This document shows positions 37,503-46,276 of a stretch of DNA of 59,211 nucleotides, in pieces. Each line of letters opens with the position of its first letter. Within the stretch, counting starts at the first letter, position 1. The DNA lies in contig JAGLHT010000013.1 of the NCBI GenBank assembly GCA_023143455.1, positions 1-59,211 of the forward strand, read 5' to 3'. Under the pieces are notes generated by a model that was given only the letters and a program-made list of their open reading frames with translations, had not been told where the DNA came from and did not search any database. This stretch comes from Desulfobacterales bacterium. Lineage in GTDB: Bacteria; Desulfobacterota; Desulfobacteria; Desulfobacterales; Desulfobacteraceae. The translations under genes and the position numbers were made by a program.

Positions 37503-37849
37503 TTACTCTTTTATAGCCTTGCCTCAAGAAACAAAAGAAACCCCTTGCCCACTTTGAGTGCTGATCATAATTGCTTCTATTAAAGGAGTCTTTACAAGTT
37601 CCTTTGATACCCATCGTACTATAAATTTAGCCCCGGAACCACCAGTTTTATCTGAACTTTTGATTATAAAACGAACTGTGGCAAGTTTTTTTATCTCAAT
37701 GGTAAATGTGTGAGTAGATTGGAACATAAACACTTTGTCCTTTTAGCAGAGAAATGGGTGAAAAGGCTCCCCCACTACCGGATAATATTCCCATCATAAC
37801 CAGAATCAATATAAAAACTATCAACAATGTCTTTTTTTTTACATTTCAT
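37503..37849 (-). pseudogene. decayed DUF3124 gene
   Basis: Pieces of a DUF3124 protein lie in order on the minus strand but in different frames. Start ATG 37849 with GAGAGG, then a lipoprotein/signal-type stretch (TLLIVFILILVMMGILSGSGG) reached only after removing one A from a nine-A run, then GQSVYVPIYSHIYH, then a deletion of a central part, then KSSDKTGGSGAKFIVRWVSK in another frame. The last lesion is TGA at 37524 where the family has Arg (FVS-stop-GKAI). Three independent faults argue for a true pseudogene. Confidence 0.7.
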
Positions 37850-37851
37850 TT

Positions 37852-40338
37852 TTAAACCTCTCTTTTCCTATCGGCATTAATAATGACATCCCGTATAGCT
37901 GTTTTGCTTCTTGCTCTCATCCATTTTTTTTCAAATCTGGGGTCCAAAACGATCTGGGCAATGGAAGACAATGCACGAAGGTGAAAATTTCTTTCATCTT
38001 TGGAGCCGACCAATACAAAAGCAGCATATACCAATGGCTTGGATTTAGAAAAATCAATTCCTTTCTTACCTCTGGCAAGAAGAATAGAAAACTTCTTTTC
38101 TCCATCAATAATAATATGTGGGATTGCCAATCCCGGAGCCAGAACTGTTGTGACCTCTTCCTCTCTTTTAGTCAGCATTTCATTAAGGACTAAAGGAGAA
38201 ATATTTAACGAATCAGACATGGCATTTGAAACAAGCATAAAAAACTCTTCCTTATTCATTGCCTCATTCAAATCAAGAACTAAACTCTTATCCACAAGCA
38301 GGTCAAACCGATCTTTCTGAGGTGATTGTTTATAAGCGATGATATCTTTTACTTCAGTTTGAACAGAATTATCAAGCAATTCTTTTGCGGTTGCCTTTTC
38401 AACAATTTGTAATAATGCCTCTTCCTGATTGACATCAAACCTCAACGCTGCTTCTTTTAAGGAATTTGATGATCCCATCATAGTAACAAGATCTCCTGCC
38501 TCAAGCCTTGTGAAATCATGGGGAACAAACAGAACACCCCGTCTTCTAACAGACATGATAATGGTATCAAAAGGCAAACGGAGATCTCTTAAGGCCAGAC
38601 CAAACAGATTTGGATTTTTTGTGGAAAGATCCGCAATGTTCCGATCCTTATGCATACCCATTAATAAAGAAGCTGCTGCAGGCGACCGTACAAAATGATC
38701 AAGAAGACTAACAATTGCTGTGGATGGATCAACAATCAAGACGCCTAATGGCAAAAAAGATTCATAATTACTCCGATCATTCAAGCGGGCAATGATGGTT
38801 TGAGTTCCAAAATGTTCATAAGCAATTTCACATATTTTATAATTCTCCTCATCTGTCAACATTGCCACAATAGCACCTGCATGGTGACTATTAACCTTTT
38901 TAAGTTCTGAAACACTGAGTTCAGGTAATTGATAAATTTTTATATCTCGATTTTTATCATTATTATTTATCTTTGTAGCAGCAATTTTTACTTTCCGGCC
39001 CTGAGATATTAACGACATTGCCAATGCAAATGCCTGGCCATCTGATCCAAAAATCACGGTATCCCTGTCACTTTCAAACTCTGCTTCTTTTGCCCTTGGA
39101 TGATCTTCTTTCATGATTTTAATAGCACATTTAAATAAAACAGGCCCTAAGAGTTGATTTAAAATAATAACTGAAATCATTATGGTAGCAAAAGAGTTCC
39201 CCCATTCCGGAAATTCCACAACCACTTCTTTTGCAAGTCCTAAGCCCACTCCTGCCTGGGTAATATACGCCATCCAGCTAATATAGTTATTTTTTAGTGG
39301 GTTTTTTGCAAGGGTTCCACCAATAAAAGACCCAATACCAATGGCAACCATTCTTGTAAAAAAAATAGCTATAGTAACAGGCCAGGTTTGTAAAAAAATA
39401 TCTAAGGATAAAGATGCGCCTGTAAGAGTGAAAAACGCAATATAGATTGGAGGACCTATGTCAAAAAGAATTTTTGAAAATTCTTTTCTAAACTTTGTTG
39501 TATTTGACACAAGAAACCCTGCAATCATACAGATCAACAGAGGTTCAAGAAGAATTTCAAGGGAAAATACGTCATGGAAAAGTTCTCGAATTTGAATTGA
39601 AAAAATAAAGACCAGATAACCTGTCAATAAGATAAAGCTGGTTTTTACAGATTTTTGAATCGGGAACAATAAAATTAACAGTATTATTTTAGAAACAAGA
39701 AAACCAATAACAATTGATGCCCCAATCTCCAACACCAAAAGCAAGATAAAACCAAAATTGAAATCTAATCCTGAAAAAAGTGCATCTGCAATAGATGAAT
39801 TGGCAGCAAACAATATGATGACCACCACATCCATGATAATGGTCACCCCTAATACAGTTTGAGTAAATCCACCTTTAGCCCTTAATTCATTTACAACGGC
39901 AATAGCAGACGAAGGAGACCGCGCAACCATAATAGCACCTGCTAAGATAGAGACTGCAATTTTTGCAGTCCTGGGCATGGTTTTCATAAATGGAATAAAG
40001 TCAGAAAGGAAATAAAATGTAAGGGCTGTTAAAAAGAATGTACAGACCACAAGACCAATGGTAACCCAGGCTATACTTTTTAACCTGGTTTTAAGCTCTT
40101 TTAAATAAAGCTCGGATCCGGCAGCAAAGGCAATAAATCCCAGAGAGATCTCATCCACAAACCGTAAATTTAAAGTAGCTTCTTTGGGAATCAAGTTAAG
40201 AACATAAGGACCTGCAATAATACCGGTTAGTAAAAATCCGCTGATCAAAGGAAGCCCTGTTTTAAGCAGACTATGTCCTATTTGCTTTGAAGCAATAGCA
40301 ATTATTGCAAAACAGGCAACAAATATTAGAACATCCAT
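37852..40338 (-). CDS. cation/proton antiporter fused to TrkA and PTS EIIA domains
   Basis: An 828-residue protein. Residues 1 to about 395 hold about 12 hydrophobic segments of a CPA2-type Na+(K+)/H+ exchanger (SGFLLTGIIAGPYVL, FIAFAAGSELYL, ARSPSSAIAVVNELRAKGG). About 425-560 form a TrkA-N-like Rossmann domain (TVIFGSDGQAFALAMSLISQG), 575-645 a TrkA-C domain, and 660-828 a PTS EIIA type-2 domain with the phosphorylatable His in APGLAIPHIII. The EIIA part suggests control by PTS-Ntr phosphorylation or nucleotide sensing. Probably first gene of the antiporter-DUF1538-PII unit. Confidence 0.88.
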   Translation of the reverse strand: MDVLIFVACFAIIAIASKQIGHSLLKTGLPLISGFLLTGIIAGPYVLNLIPKEATLNLRFVDEISLGFIAFAAGSELYLKELKTRLKSIAWVTIGLVVCTFFLTALTFYFLSDFIPFMKTMPRTAKIAVSILAGAIMVARSPSSAIAVVNELRAKGGFTQTVLGVTIIMDVVVIILFAANSSIADALFSGLDFNFGFILLLVLEIGASIVIGFLVSKIILLILLFPIQKSVKTSFILLTGYLVFIFSIQIRELFHDVFSLEILLEPLLICMIAGFLVSNTTKFRKEFSKILFDIGPPIYIAFFTLTGASLSLDIFLQTWPVTIAIFFTRMVAIGIGSFIGGTLAKNPLKNNYISWMAYITQAGVGLGLAKEVVVEFPEWGNSFATIMISVIILNQLLGPVLFKCAIKIMKEDHPRAKEAEFESDRDTVIFGSDGQAFALAMSLISQGRKVKIAATKINNNDKNRDIKIYQLPELSVSELKKVNSHHAGAIVAMLTDEENYKICEIAYEHFGTQTIIARLNDRSNYESFLPLGVLIVDPSTAIVSLLDHFVRSPAAASLLMGMHKDRNIADLSTKNPNLFGLALRDLRLPFDTIIMSVRRRGVLFVPHDFTRLEAGDLVTMMGSSNSLKEAALRFDVNQEEALLQIVEKATAKELLDNSVQTEVKDIIAYKQSPQKDRFDLLVDKSLVLDLNEAMNKEEFFMLVSNAMSDSLNISPLVLNEMLTKREEEVTTVLAPGLAIPHIIIDGEKKFSILLARGKKGIDFSKSKPLVYAAFVLVGSKDERNFHLRALSSIAQIVLDPRFEKKWMRARSKTAIRDVIINADRKREV

Positions 40339-40557
40339 AATCTATTCCATGATAAATTCACAGATATTAGTACCAAATTAAATTCAACCACCTGTTCTCA
40401 ACCATTGTGTTGATCATACTATAGTTTACAAATTCTACACACAGACCCTATCAAAAAAACAAAAAAAGATCAGGCTATAAAATAAGGCTGCTATGCTGCT
40501 TAGCATCATAACATATATTGTTTAGTTTTTCATTTTATAACCTCTCGATTCTGCCTC
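40339..40557. other. gap between two minus-strand units
   Basis: About 220 nt. A small minus-strand hairpin with ATGCT...AGCAT arms (around 40491-40504) could be a weak terminator for the upstream unit. No gene is seen. Confidence 0.35.
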
Positions 40558-41220
40558 TTAATTAGTTTCCCCCTTTTTGATGCTGGTAATGAAATTTTTT
40601 ATTTTTTTCAGATGAGGGAGCAACACAATAATAACAATGGCACCGAACACGTACTGGATCATGTGAAAACGCTGCTCTAAAAACTCAAAGCAATAAAACC
40701 AGACAATGATGGCGGAGAGGGTGCCAAGAAACGTAGCGGAAAAATTCCTGAACAGACTTAAATTAAGCATGTATCCGATAATAGAGCCCACTACAGGTCC
40801 AGTCACAGGTAGTGGCACCATGACAAAAATAAAAATACCTATCCATCCAAAAGGTTCTATTTTTCTCTTTTGCTCAAGAGCTTTGCTGTGCAACCTGACC
40901 ATGAATGTTTTCACCCATTTTGCCTTTATATAGTTGGTGGTGCTTAATACAAAACCTGCATAGGTAAAACAGACAATGAGTACCTCAATATAAAAATTAT
41001 AAATAATGGAGGAAAAAGCACCGAATTCATTGATAATACAAAGACCAATACCAGCAGCCCGACCACCAAAGACATGGGCAACAAAAACAAGGACGAAAAT
41101 CTTAGCTGTTTGAGAATCGGTTATAATATAAAATCCGAGAAAAGCCATAAGCAGAAAACTCAAAAAGACTCCACCCAACAGTATTCTGCCCTCAATGGTA
41201 TTTAACAATGTATGTTTCAT
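40558..41220 (-). CDS. small multidrug export-type (Sm_multidrug_ex) membrane protein
   Basis: A 220-residue multi-pass protein. The core FGWIGIFIFVMVPLPVTGPVVGSIIGYMLNLS around residue 124 is the Sm_multidrug_ex signature, with a Pro-rich re-entrant look. The proteins are poorly characterised; export of small compounds is a family annotation, not proven. It lies 27 nt after a CBS protein, in the sigma-54-driven unit, so it probably shares its regulation with the DASS transporter. Confidence 0.8.
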   Translation of the reverse strand: MKHTLLNTIEGRILLGGVFLSFLLMAFLGFYIITDSQTAKIFVLVFVAHVFGGRAAGIGLCIINEFGAFSSIIYNFYIEVLIVCFTYAGFVLSTTNYIKAKWVKTFMVRLHSKALEQKRKIEPFGWIGIFIFVMVPLPVTGPVVGSIIGYMLNLSLFRNFSATFLGTLSAIIVWFYCFEFLEQRFHMIQYVFGAIVIIVLLPHLKKIKNFITSIKKGETN

Positions 41221-41247
41221 ATTAATTTTAAAATCCTAAAAGTATTA

Positions 41248-41805
41248 TCACACCATCAAGTCACAAATAAGTTTAAAAACATCTGACAACCTTAATATAC
41301 CTACTACTTTATCCTTTCTTAATACAAGCAATGATTGGTGGTGACCAAGAATAAATTGGTGGATGGCCTCAGCAATATTGGTATCTTCGTTTACATATTC
41401 ACCTTCCTGGGGAGAATACATTATTTCTTTTACTTTTCTTGTTTTTGCCTTCTCTACAAGAAATTCGCAGCTTTCATCCCAAAGATCGTAATTTTCAACC
41501 AATGACTGAATAAAATCATTACTCAGCCCAAATCGTGATAATCCCATTTTGGCAAGATGATCAGAATGTCCAAATTGACTGTACTTGGGTTCAAGTGCTC
41601 TTAAAACATCCAAAGGACTGACTTTCCCCGAAATATTCCCGGTTTCATCATAAACAAGAACTGCCCTGTGCTTATATGCATCCATTGATGTTGCTTTTTG
41701 GACATCATGAAGTGTTCTTATTGCCTTTTCAAGAGTGTCATCTTCATTTACCGTAGCATATTCAGATAAGGGAATCATTACCTCATTAACTTTTTTTATT
41801 TTCAT
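41248..41805 (-). CDS. CBS-domain protein
   Basis: A 185-residue soluble protein with two CBS motifs. The first starts VNEVMIPLSEYATVNEDDTLEKAIRTL and continues HRAVLVYDETGNISGKVSPLDVLRAL, the second covers VKEIMYSPQEGEYVNEDTNIAEAIHQF and SLLVLRKDKVVGILRLSDVFKLI. An insertion with a helical YSQFGHSDHLAKMGL segment separates them. It would sense adenine nucleotides. 20 nt separate it from the transporter gene upstream. Confidence 0.88.
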   Translation of the reverse strand: MKIKKVNEVMIPLSEYATVNEDDTLEKAIRTLHDVQKATSMDAYKHRAVLVYDETGNISGKVSPLDVLRALEPKYSQFGHSDHLAKMGLSRFGLSNDFIQSLVENYDLWDESCEFLVEKAKTRKVKEIMYSPQEGEYVNEDTNIAEAIHQFILGHHQSLLVLRKDKVVGILRLSDVFKLICDLMV

Positions 41806-41825
41806 TTTTATATTTCCTTAAAAAA

Positions 41826-43292
41826 TTATTTTATAAGTATCGGCATTCCCATTATAGGCCAGATAACTAAAGCTGCAATACCTACTATTATCATCAGAAT
41901 TACACTGGCAGGAATCCCATATATGAAAAATTCTCCTGTGGTAAACTGTTTTGAATCATAGGCAATGGCATTTGGAGCAGCTCCGACCAGAAGCAAGAAT
42001 GGCATGCCCGCTGTTACTAAAGCTGCAAACAAGATGACTTCAGGTGCTACACCCAAATAAGGTGCAATAACCAGTGCAACCGGTAAAGATATTGCAATGG
42101 CAGCCACATTCATAATAAAGTTAGTCATAATCATGACAAAAAAAGCAATGCTCATGACAAAAACAAACCAGTGTGATTCCTGGAACATGGTCAGCCAGTT
42201 TATGGCAAGCCATTCTGCAGCCCCGGTTTGCCACAGACAAAAACCAATGCTCATTGCACCGCCAAAAAGCAGGATAATGTTCCACGGAATTGATTCAAGG
42301 TCCTTGATATCCAGAATACGCAATACAAAGAACAGAATCGTTGAAACAAGAATAATAGCTGTTTTGCCGACAGTCTTTAAAATGGGTACAAACTGTTCCG
42401 CAGCCATTACTGATATACAGCCAAAAATAATGACAAGCGCAAGGATTTCATTTTTAGTTATACCTCCCATGGCAGCATTCAATTTTTTTGCTTTTTCTCT
42501 GAGCCCGGGGATAGTTTTTTGTTCAGGTTTGAAAAAAATCATAAAAAATCCCCATAAGATGAATGTCATTAGCCATCCAATCGGGAACATATAAAATGTG
42601 AGTTCAAAAAAACTTATATCTCTTCCAATAATATCCTTGAAAAAACCAAGTGCAACAGCTCCTCTTGCAGCTCCTAAAAGCGTTACAATACTTCCTGCGC
42701 CGGCAACAAAAGCCATTCCCATGAACAAACCTTTTCCGAATCTAGTTGGTTTATCATCATCTGTATACATCGCATAAATGGTCATAAGAAGAGGAAACAT
42801 GGTTGCAGCAACAGCAGTATGTGCCATGATGTGAGTCAGTGCAGCCGTCACAACAAAACAGCCAAGATAGATCATACTGGTTTTTTCCCCAACAATCATC
42901 AGCATTTTATATGCAAGTCGTTTTGTAAGACCGGTTTTTGTAAAAACCATTCCAATAACCAGAGAACCAAAAATAAAAAGAACAGAAGGTGTCATGAAAT
43001 CTGTAAAGGCTTTTTGCGCAGGCCTGACAAGAAAAAGAACCTGTAAAACCCCAATGGTTAAACTTGTTACACCAATTGGTACAACTTCAAAAACCCACCA
43101 TGTGCCTCCAAGAAGGAATACAGCCAGCGCCCCTTTGGCCTCTTTGCTCAATATGAAATGTTTTCCTGTGGGGTCAATTGCATCCGGCCAGGGCGGAGCA
43201 AAATTAACAACAAAAAAAAGTATAAGCCCAATTGATAAAAAAAGTATACGTTTCCAGTCAATATTTTGTAAAGTAGATGCTTGTGTTGTCAT
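41826..43292 (-). CDS. DASS/SLC13 family anion transporter
   Basis: A 488-residue membrane protein with about 11-13 hydrophobic segments. DASS motifs: HIMAHTAVAATMFPLLMTIY with a substrate-binding-type Ser/Thr/Asn region, FVAGAGSIVTLLGAARGAVALGFF (first SNT-like region), FIMNVAAIAISLPVALVIAPYLG, and FLLLVGAAPNAIAY near the C-terminus (second SNT-like). Members take up dicarboxylates, sulfate or related anions with Na+. Sulfate is attractive in a sulfate reducer, but the sequence alone does not decide. 20 nt follow a response regulator gene. Confidence 0.88.
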   Translation of the reverse strand: MTTQASTLQNIDWKRILFLSIGLILFFVVNFAPPWPDAIDPTGKHFILSKEAKGALAVFLLGGTWWVFEVVPIGVTSLTIGVLQVLFLVRPAQKAFTDFMTPSVLFIFGSLVIGMVFTKTGLTKRLAYKMLMIVGEKTSMIYLGCFVVTAALTHIMAHTAVAATMFPLLMTIYAMYTDDDKPTRFGKGLFMGMAFVAGAGSIVTLLGAARGAVALGFFKDIIGRDISFFELTFYMFPIGWLMTFILWGFFMIFFKPEQKTIPGLREKAKKLNAAMGGITKNEILALVIIFGCISVMAAEQFVPILKTVGKTAIILVSTILFFVLRILDIKDLESIPWNIILLFGGAMSIGFCLWQTGAAEWLAINWLTMFQESHWFVFVMSIAFFVMIMTNFIMNVAAIAISLPVALVIAPYLGVAPEVILFAALVTAGMPFLLLVGAAPNAIAYDSKQFTTGEFFIYGIPASVILMIIVGIAALVIWPIMGMPILIK

Positions 43293-43312
43293 GTTACAAT
43301 ATTCTCCTTAAT

Positions 43313-43741
43313 TTACCAACCACGGGTGTTTATTATGTTTTCAATTTCTGCCTGACGAATACGTTCTTCATGTTCGTATTTTAAAGTGTAAGCCTGGGTT
43401 ATTTTTCCAACAAGAAGTTCAGTGTCAGCAGGTTTCATAAGGAAATCAAATGCACCCAGTTTCATTCCCTGAATGGCATTTTCCACAGTTGCTTCACCGG
43501 TCAGCATGATTACCGGAGTATTCGGTTTTGCCTTTTTAATTTTTTTCAAGGCATCAATTCCTGTAATTTCTGGCATTAGAACATCAAGAACTATGACGCC
43601 GAAATCAATTTTTTCAGCCATTTCAATTGCGCCTTCTCCAGAATATACGGTAGTAACGGAAAGGTCTCTCAACTCTAGTCTTTGGGCTAGAGCGTTGACA
43701 AATTCTTTTTCATCATCAGCTAATAATACTTTGATCTTCAT
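43313..43741 (-). CDS. response regulator (single receiver domain)
   Basis: A 142-residue CheY-like protein: acidic pocket LADDEKE, phospho-acceptor Asp53 in VLDVLMPE, Thr in MLTGEA, Lys in FLMKPAD. No output domain, only a short helical tail (YEHEERIRQAEIENIINTRGW). It belongs to the unit driven by the sigma-54 promoter and lies 55 nt after the fused regulator. Confidence 0.9.
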   Translation of the reverse strand: MKIKVLLADDEKEFVNALAQRLELRDLSVTTVYSGEGAIEMAEKIDFGVIVLDVLMPEITGIDALKKIKKAKPNTPVIMLTGEATVENAIQGMKLGAFDFLMKPADTELLVGKITQAYTLKYEHEERIRQAEIENIINTRGW

Positions 43742-43796
43742 TTTGTTTTATTCTCCTCTATAATTTTCAGAAAAGTCGTCAAAAAAAAATTAGTGG

Positions 43797-45023
43797 TCAA
43801 CGAACGGTATGATTTCTTTTCATGGCGATCTTTTCATATGCCTGTTTCATAGTATCTGTAATTAAATCTATGTCAGCAGGTTTCTGTAAATAGGCAAACG
43901 CACCTAAATCCATACAGGTTTTTCTGTCTTTTTCTGTTCCATGACCAGTTAAAATAATCACTTCAATATCCGGCTTTGTCTGTTTGATTTTTTTCAAAAC
44001 CTCAAACCCATCAATTCCAGGCATTTTCAAATCCAGAATCATCACTTCAGTCTCTTCCTGATCGGTAAAATCCAAAGCTTCCTGACCATTATATGCTATT
44101 TCACTTGTGAATTGACGCATCTTCAATCTTTCCGACAATGTCTGAACAAAATCTTTTTCATCATCCACCAACAAAACTCTTAAAGGAGTTTCAAACTCAT
44201 AATTATGAATGATATTTCCCTTGTAGTAATTTTTTCCAATCTTTGTTTCGACTGACTTAATGCCAGGAATTTTTTGAACTGTATCGATAATTTTCTGCTG
44301 GAGTTTTGTTAGCATCAGCACTTTTTTATCAATAATAACGGTAACATTATAGTTATCAGCTTTGGCGAGTAAACCCTGTCCGATTTCACTCAATACAATA
44401 TCAACATCGGAAATAGTTTTAAAATTTTCAATTTCTTTTTCAATATGTTCTTTTTTGTTAGATAAAAGTTTTTCAATATGTTTTGAAACCAAACTTACAG
44501 ATTCAGCGATATCAAGCTTGTCACTGGGAATAACAATGTCATAAAGAGATTCATCCCAGGCTTTCTTGTTAAACAGGGCGTTTATCCATAATGCTGTAAA
44601 TTTATCTGACTGATCAATATTTTTTAATACTTCTTTTTCAGCAAGCCCATGTATTGAGATCCCATTTTCTATACGGGTTGTCTTATCAGTTATAATCAAG
44701 ACTCTCATTGTGTGTGAGATCTCAATAGGTATAAGATGTCCTAAAGTTCCGTGAAAAATGCAGTTTTCTTGAGAAACATAATTAGAAATAGTTTTTTTGA
44801 TAAATGCAAGGCACTTTTCTTTTTCATGTGTAAAGTCATTAAATGCAAGAGGTATACTTTTTATAACTTTTTGAAGTGTAGACAGTTTAATATTAAAAGT
44901 TTGGTTAGTTTTTTCTATAATGTCAGTATCAGTTATAATCCTCATGTTTAATTTTTCAGAAAGTTTGTCTACTGTCTCTCCCGCATTTGAATATAAACCG
45001 CTTGTTATTGTTAAAATAGACAT
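43797..45023 (-). CDS. cytidylate-kinase-like / BON-like / receiver fusion response regulator
   Basis: A 408-residue protein. Residues 1 to about 190 resemble the cytidylate-kinase-like family, but the P-loop region reads TITSGLYSNAGETV and is degenerate. About 200-275 resembles a BON domain (NVTVIIDKKVLMLTKLQQKIIDTVQKIPGIKSVETKIG). About 285-405 is a receiver domain with LVDDEKDFVQTL, phospho-acceptor Asp331 in LDLKMPG, HGTE and QKPAD. AGGAGG precedes the ATG. First gene after the sigma-54 promoter at 45085-45101, so a signalling role is likely; kinase activity is doubtful. Confidence 0.82.
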   Translation of the reverse strand: MSILTITSGLYSNAGETVDKLSEKLNMRIITDTDIIEKTNQTFNIKLSTLQKVIKSIPLAFNDFTHEKEKCLAFIKKTISNYVSQENCIFHGTLGHLIPIEISHTMRVLIITDKTTRIENGISIHGLAEKEVLKNIDQSDKFTALWINALFNKKAWDESLYDIVIPSDKLDIAESVSLVSKHIEKLLSNKKEHIEKEIENFKTISDVDIVLSEIGQGLLAKADNYNVTVIIDKKVLMLTKLQQKIIDTVQKIPGIKSVETKIGKNYYKGNIIHNYEFETPLRVLLVDDEKDFVQTLSERLKMRQFTSEIAYNGQEALDFTDQEETEVMILDLKMPGIDGFEVLKKIKQTKPDIEVIILTGHGTEKDRKTCMDLGAFAYLQKPADIDLITDTMKQAYEKIAMKRNHTVR

Positions 45024-45084
45024 ATTATCCTCCTATTATTTTATCATTACTCAGCTTGTTCTATTCTTCTCCGGCTAAGCAATG

Positions 45085-45101
45085 TAGCAATACGCGTGCC
45101 A
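45085..45101 (-). promoter_or_regulatory. sigma-54 promoter
   Basis: On the minus strand TGGCACG (45095-45101), four bases, then TTGCTA (45085-45090): a near-perfect -24/-12 element (TGGCACGN4TTGCW). The start would be near 45075, about 50 nt upstream of the cytidylate-kinase-like response regulator. A sigma-54 activator with an intact GAFTGA loop is encoded 3.3 kb upstream (48409-49848). Confidence 0.8.
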
Positions 45102-45236
45102 GTATTTATATCTTTTTTAATTACAGTAGGTTATGAAATGCATAGAAATGAGACTAAGACAAATTGAAACAAATTAAGACGTTATAGATGAAACATTATG
45201 AAACTTTTTGGAACGATCCGTGGGAAGAGGAGGGGT

Positions 45237-45893
45237 TTATTCAAATATAATAAGAATACCAAAACCCCCTGGTGATATTTCTGCTTTAAAGTTAGCTTGC
45301 CTACATAAGTCAGTAATTTTTAACCATTGAGCATTATGAATTATTTTTTCTTTATAATCCTCATATTTAAGAATACTATCCGCATACAAAAACTCAATTG
45401 CAGCTTGATTATTAGAAAGTCGGATATCTATTGCAGCAGCACCATCTGCTTCAAAGCTTTCTACAAGGCACTCAATACATAAGAACGAAACCATCTGAAA
45501 AAAAAGCGGGTCAATAATAACTGAATATGGTTTTTCAGATTCAATTATCGAAATATTCACGTTTTTTTGCCTGAATATTCTTTCTGTAATGGAAATCAAT
45601 TTTTTAACAAGGTCAAGGATATTAACTGACATCCGGGCATTGTCTGTTGTGTGGACAAAGCCATTTAGCCCTGATGTAAGATCAACACCACGATATGCCT
45701 GCTTTTTTATAGTTTTAATACATTTGCCAAGCTTTTCTTCTATATCTGACAGATCCCCTGTCTGGTTTATTAGAAGGAAATCTTCCATAAGACCTGAATT
45801 TTCTTTAATAATTGCCAATACATTTTGCATTTCATGGGTTACAGAGGCGGTTACTTTTCCAAAAAATGCTGTTTTATCATTTCGATTTTCCAT
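45237..45893 (-). CDS. histidine kinase-like protein lacking a recognisable ATP-binding core
   Basis: A 218-residue protein. The N-terminus reads FGKVTASVTHEMQNVLAIIKENSGLMED, an H-box with its His, and a helical hairpin follows. The rest lies where a HATPase domain belongs, but N- and G-box motifs are missing; only a terminal SPGGFGILIIFE hints at one. It may be a phosphotransfer or dimerisation protein, or a degenerate kinase. It follows a response regulator by 5 nt. 45024-45236 beyond it holds the sigma-54 promoter. Confidence 0.7.
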   Translation of the reverse strand: MENRNDKTAFFGKVTASVTHEMQNVLAIIKENSGLMEDFLLINQTGDLSDIEEKLGKCIKTIKKQAYRGVDLTSGLNGFVHTTDNARMSVNILDLVKKLISITERIFRQKNVNISIIESEKPYSVIIDPLFFQMVSFLCIECLVESFEADGAAAIDIRLSNNQAAIEFLYADSILKYEDYKEKIIHNAQWLKITDLCRQANFKAEISPGGFGILIIFE

Positions 45894-45898
45894 GCGGA

Positions 45899-46276
45899 TT
45901 AACCTTTTGATTGTTTATTTAATGCTAATTTAATTTTCCCTATGAGCTCATCGATATCCAATGGCTTCATTAGAAAATCAAAAGCACCAATTCGCATTCC
46001 TTCCATACCATCCCTTGTAGAACCATGCCCTGTAAGTAGAATAACAGGTAGTGTTTTATCAATAGCTTTTATCTGTTTAAGTGTTTCAAGACCATTTAAA
46101 CCAGGCATCATCAAATCAAGAATAGCAACATCAAAGGACTCGTTGGCAAGCATGCCGATACCGGATTCTCCATCCCCAGCAGTTTTAGAGACATACCCTC
46201 TTAGCTCAAGCCTTTCAGCAAGGGTTTCAACAAATTCACTTTCATCGTCAATCAAAAGAATGTTTATATTATCCAT
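45899..46276 (-). CDS. response regulator (single receiver domain)
   Basis: A 125-residue receiver protein, LLIDDESEFVETLAERL at the N-terminus, phospho-acceptor Asp54 in LDLMMPGL, LTGHGS, and FLMKPLD. The start ATG 46276 overlaps the upstream kinase stop by 8 bp, so they are translated together and the kinase is the likely partner. An earlier in-frame start inside the kinase gene is rejected. Confidence 0.9.
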   Translation of the reverse strand: MDNINILLIDDESEFVETLAERLELRGYVSKTAGDGESGIGMLANESFDVAILDLMMPGLNGLETLKQIKAIDKTLPVILLTGHGSTRDGMEGMRIGAFDFLMKPLDIDELIGKIKLALNKQSKG

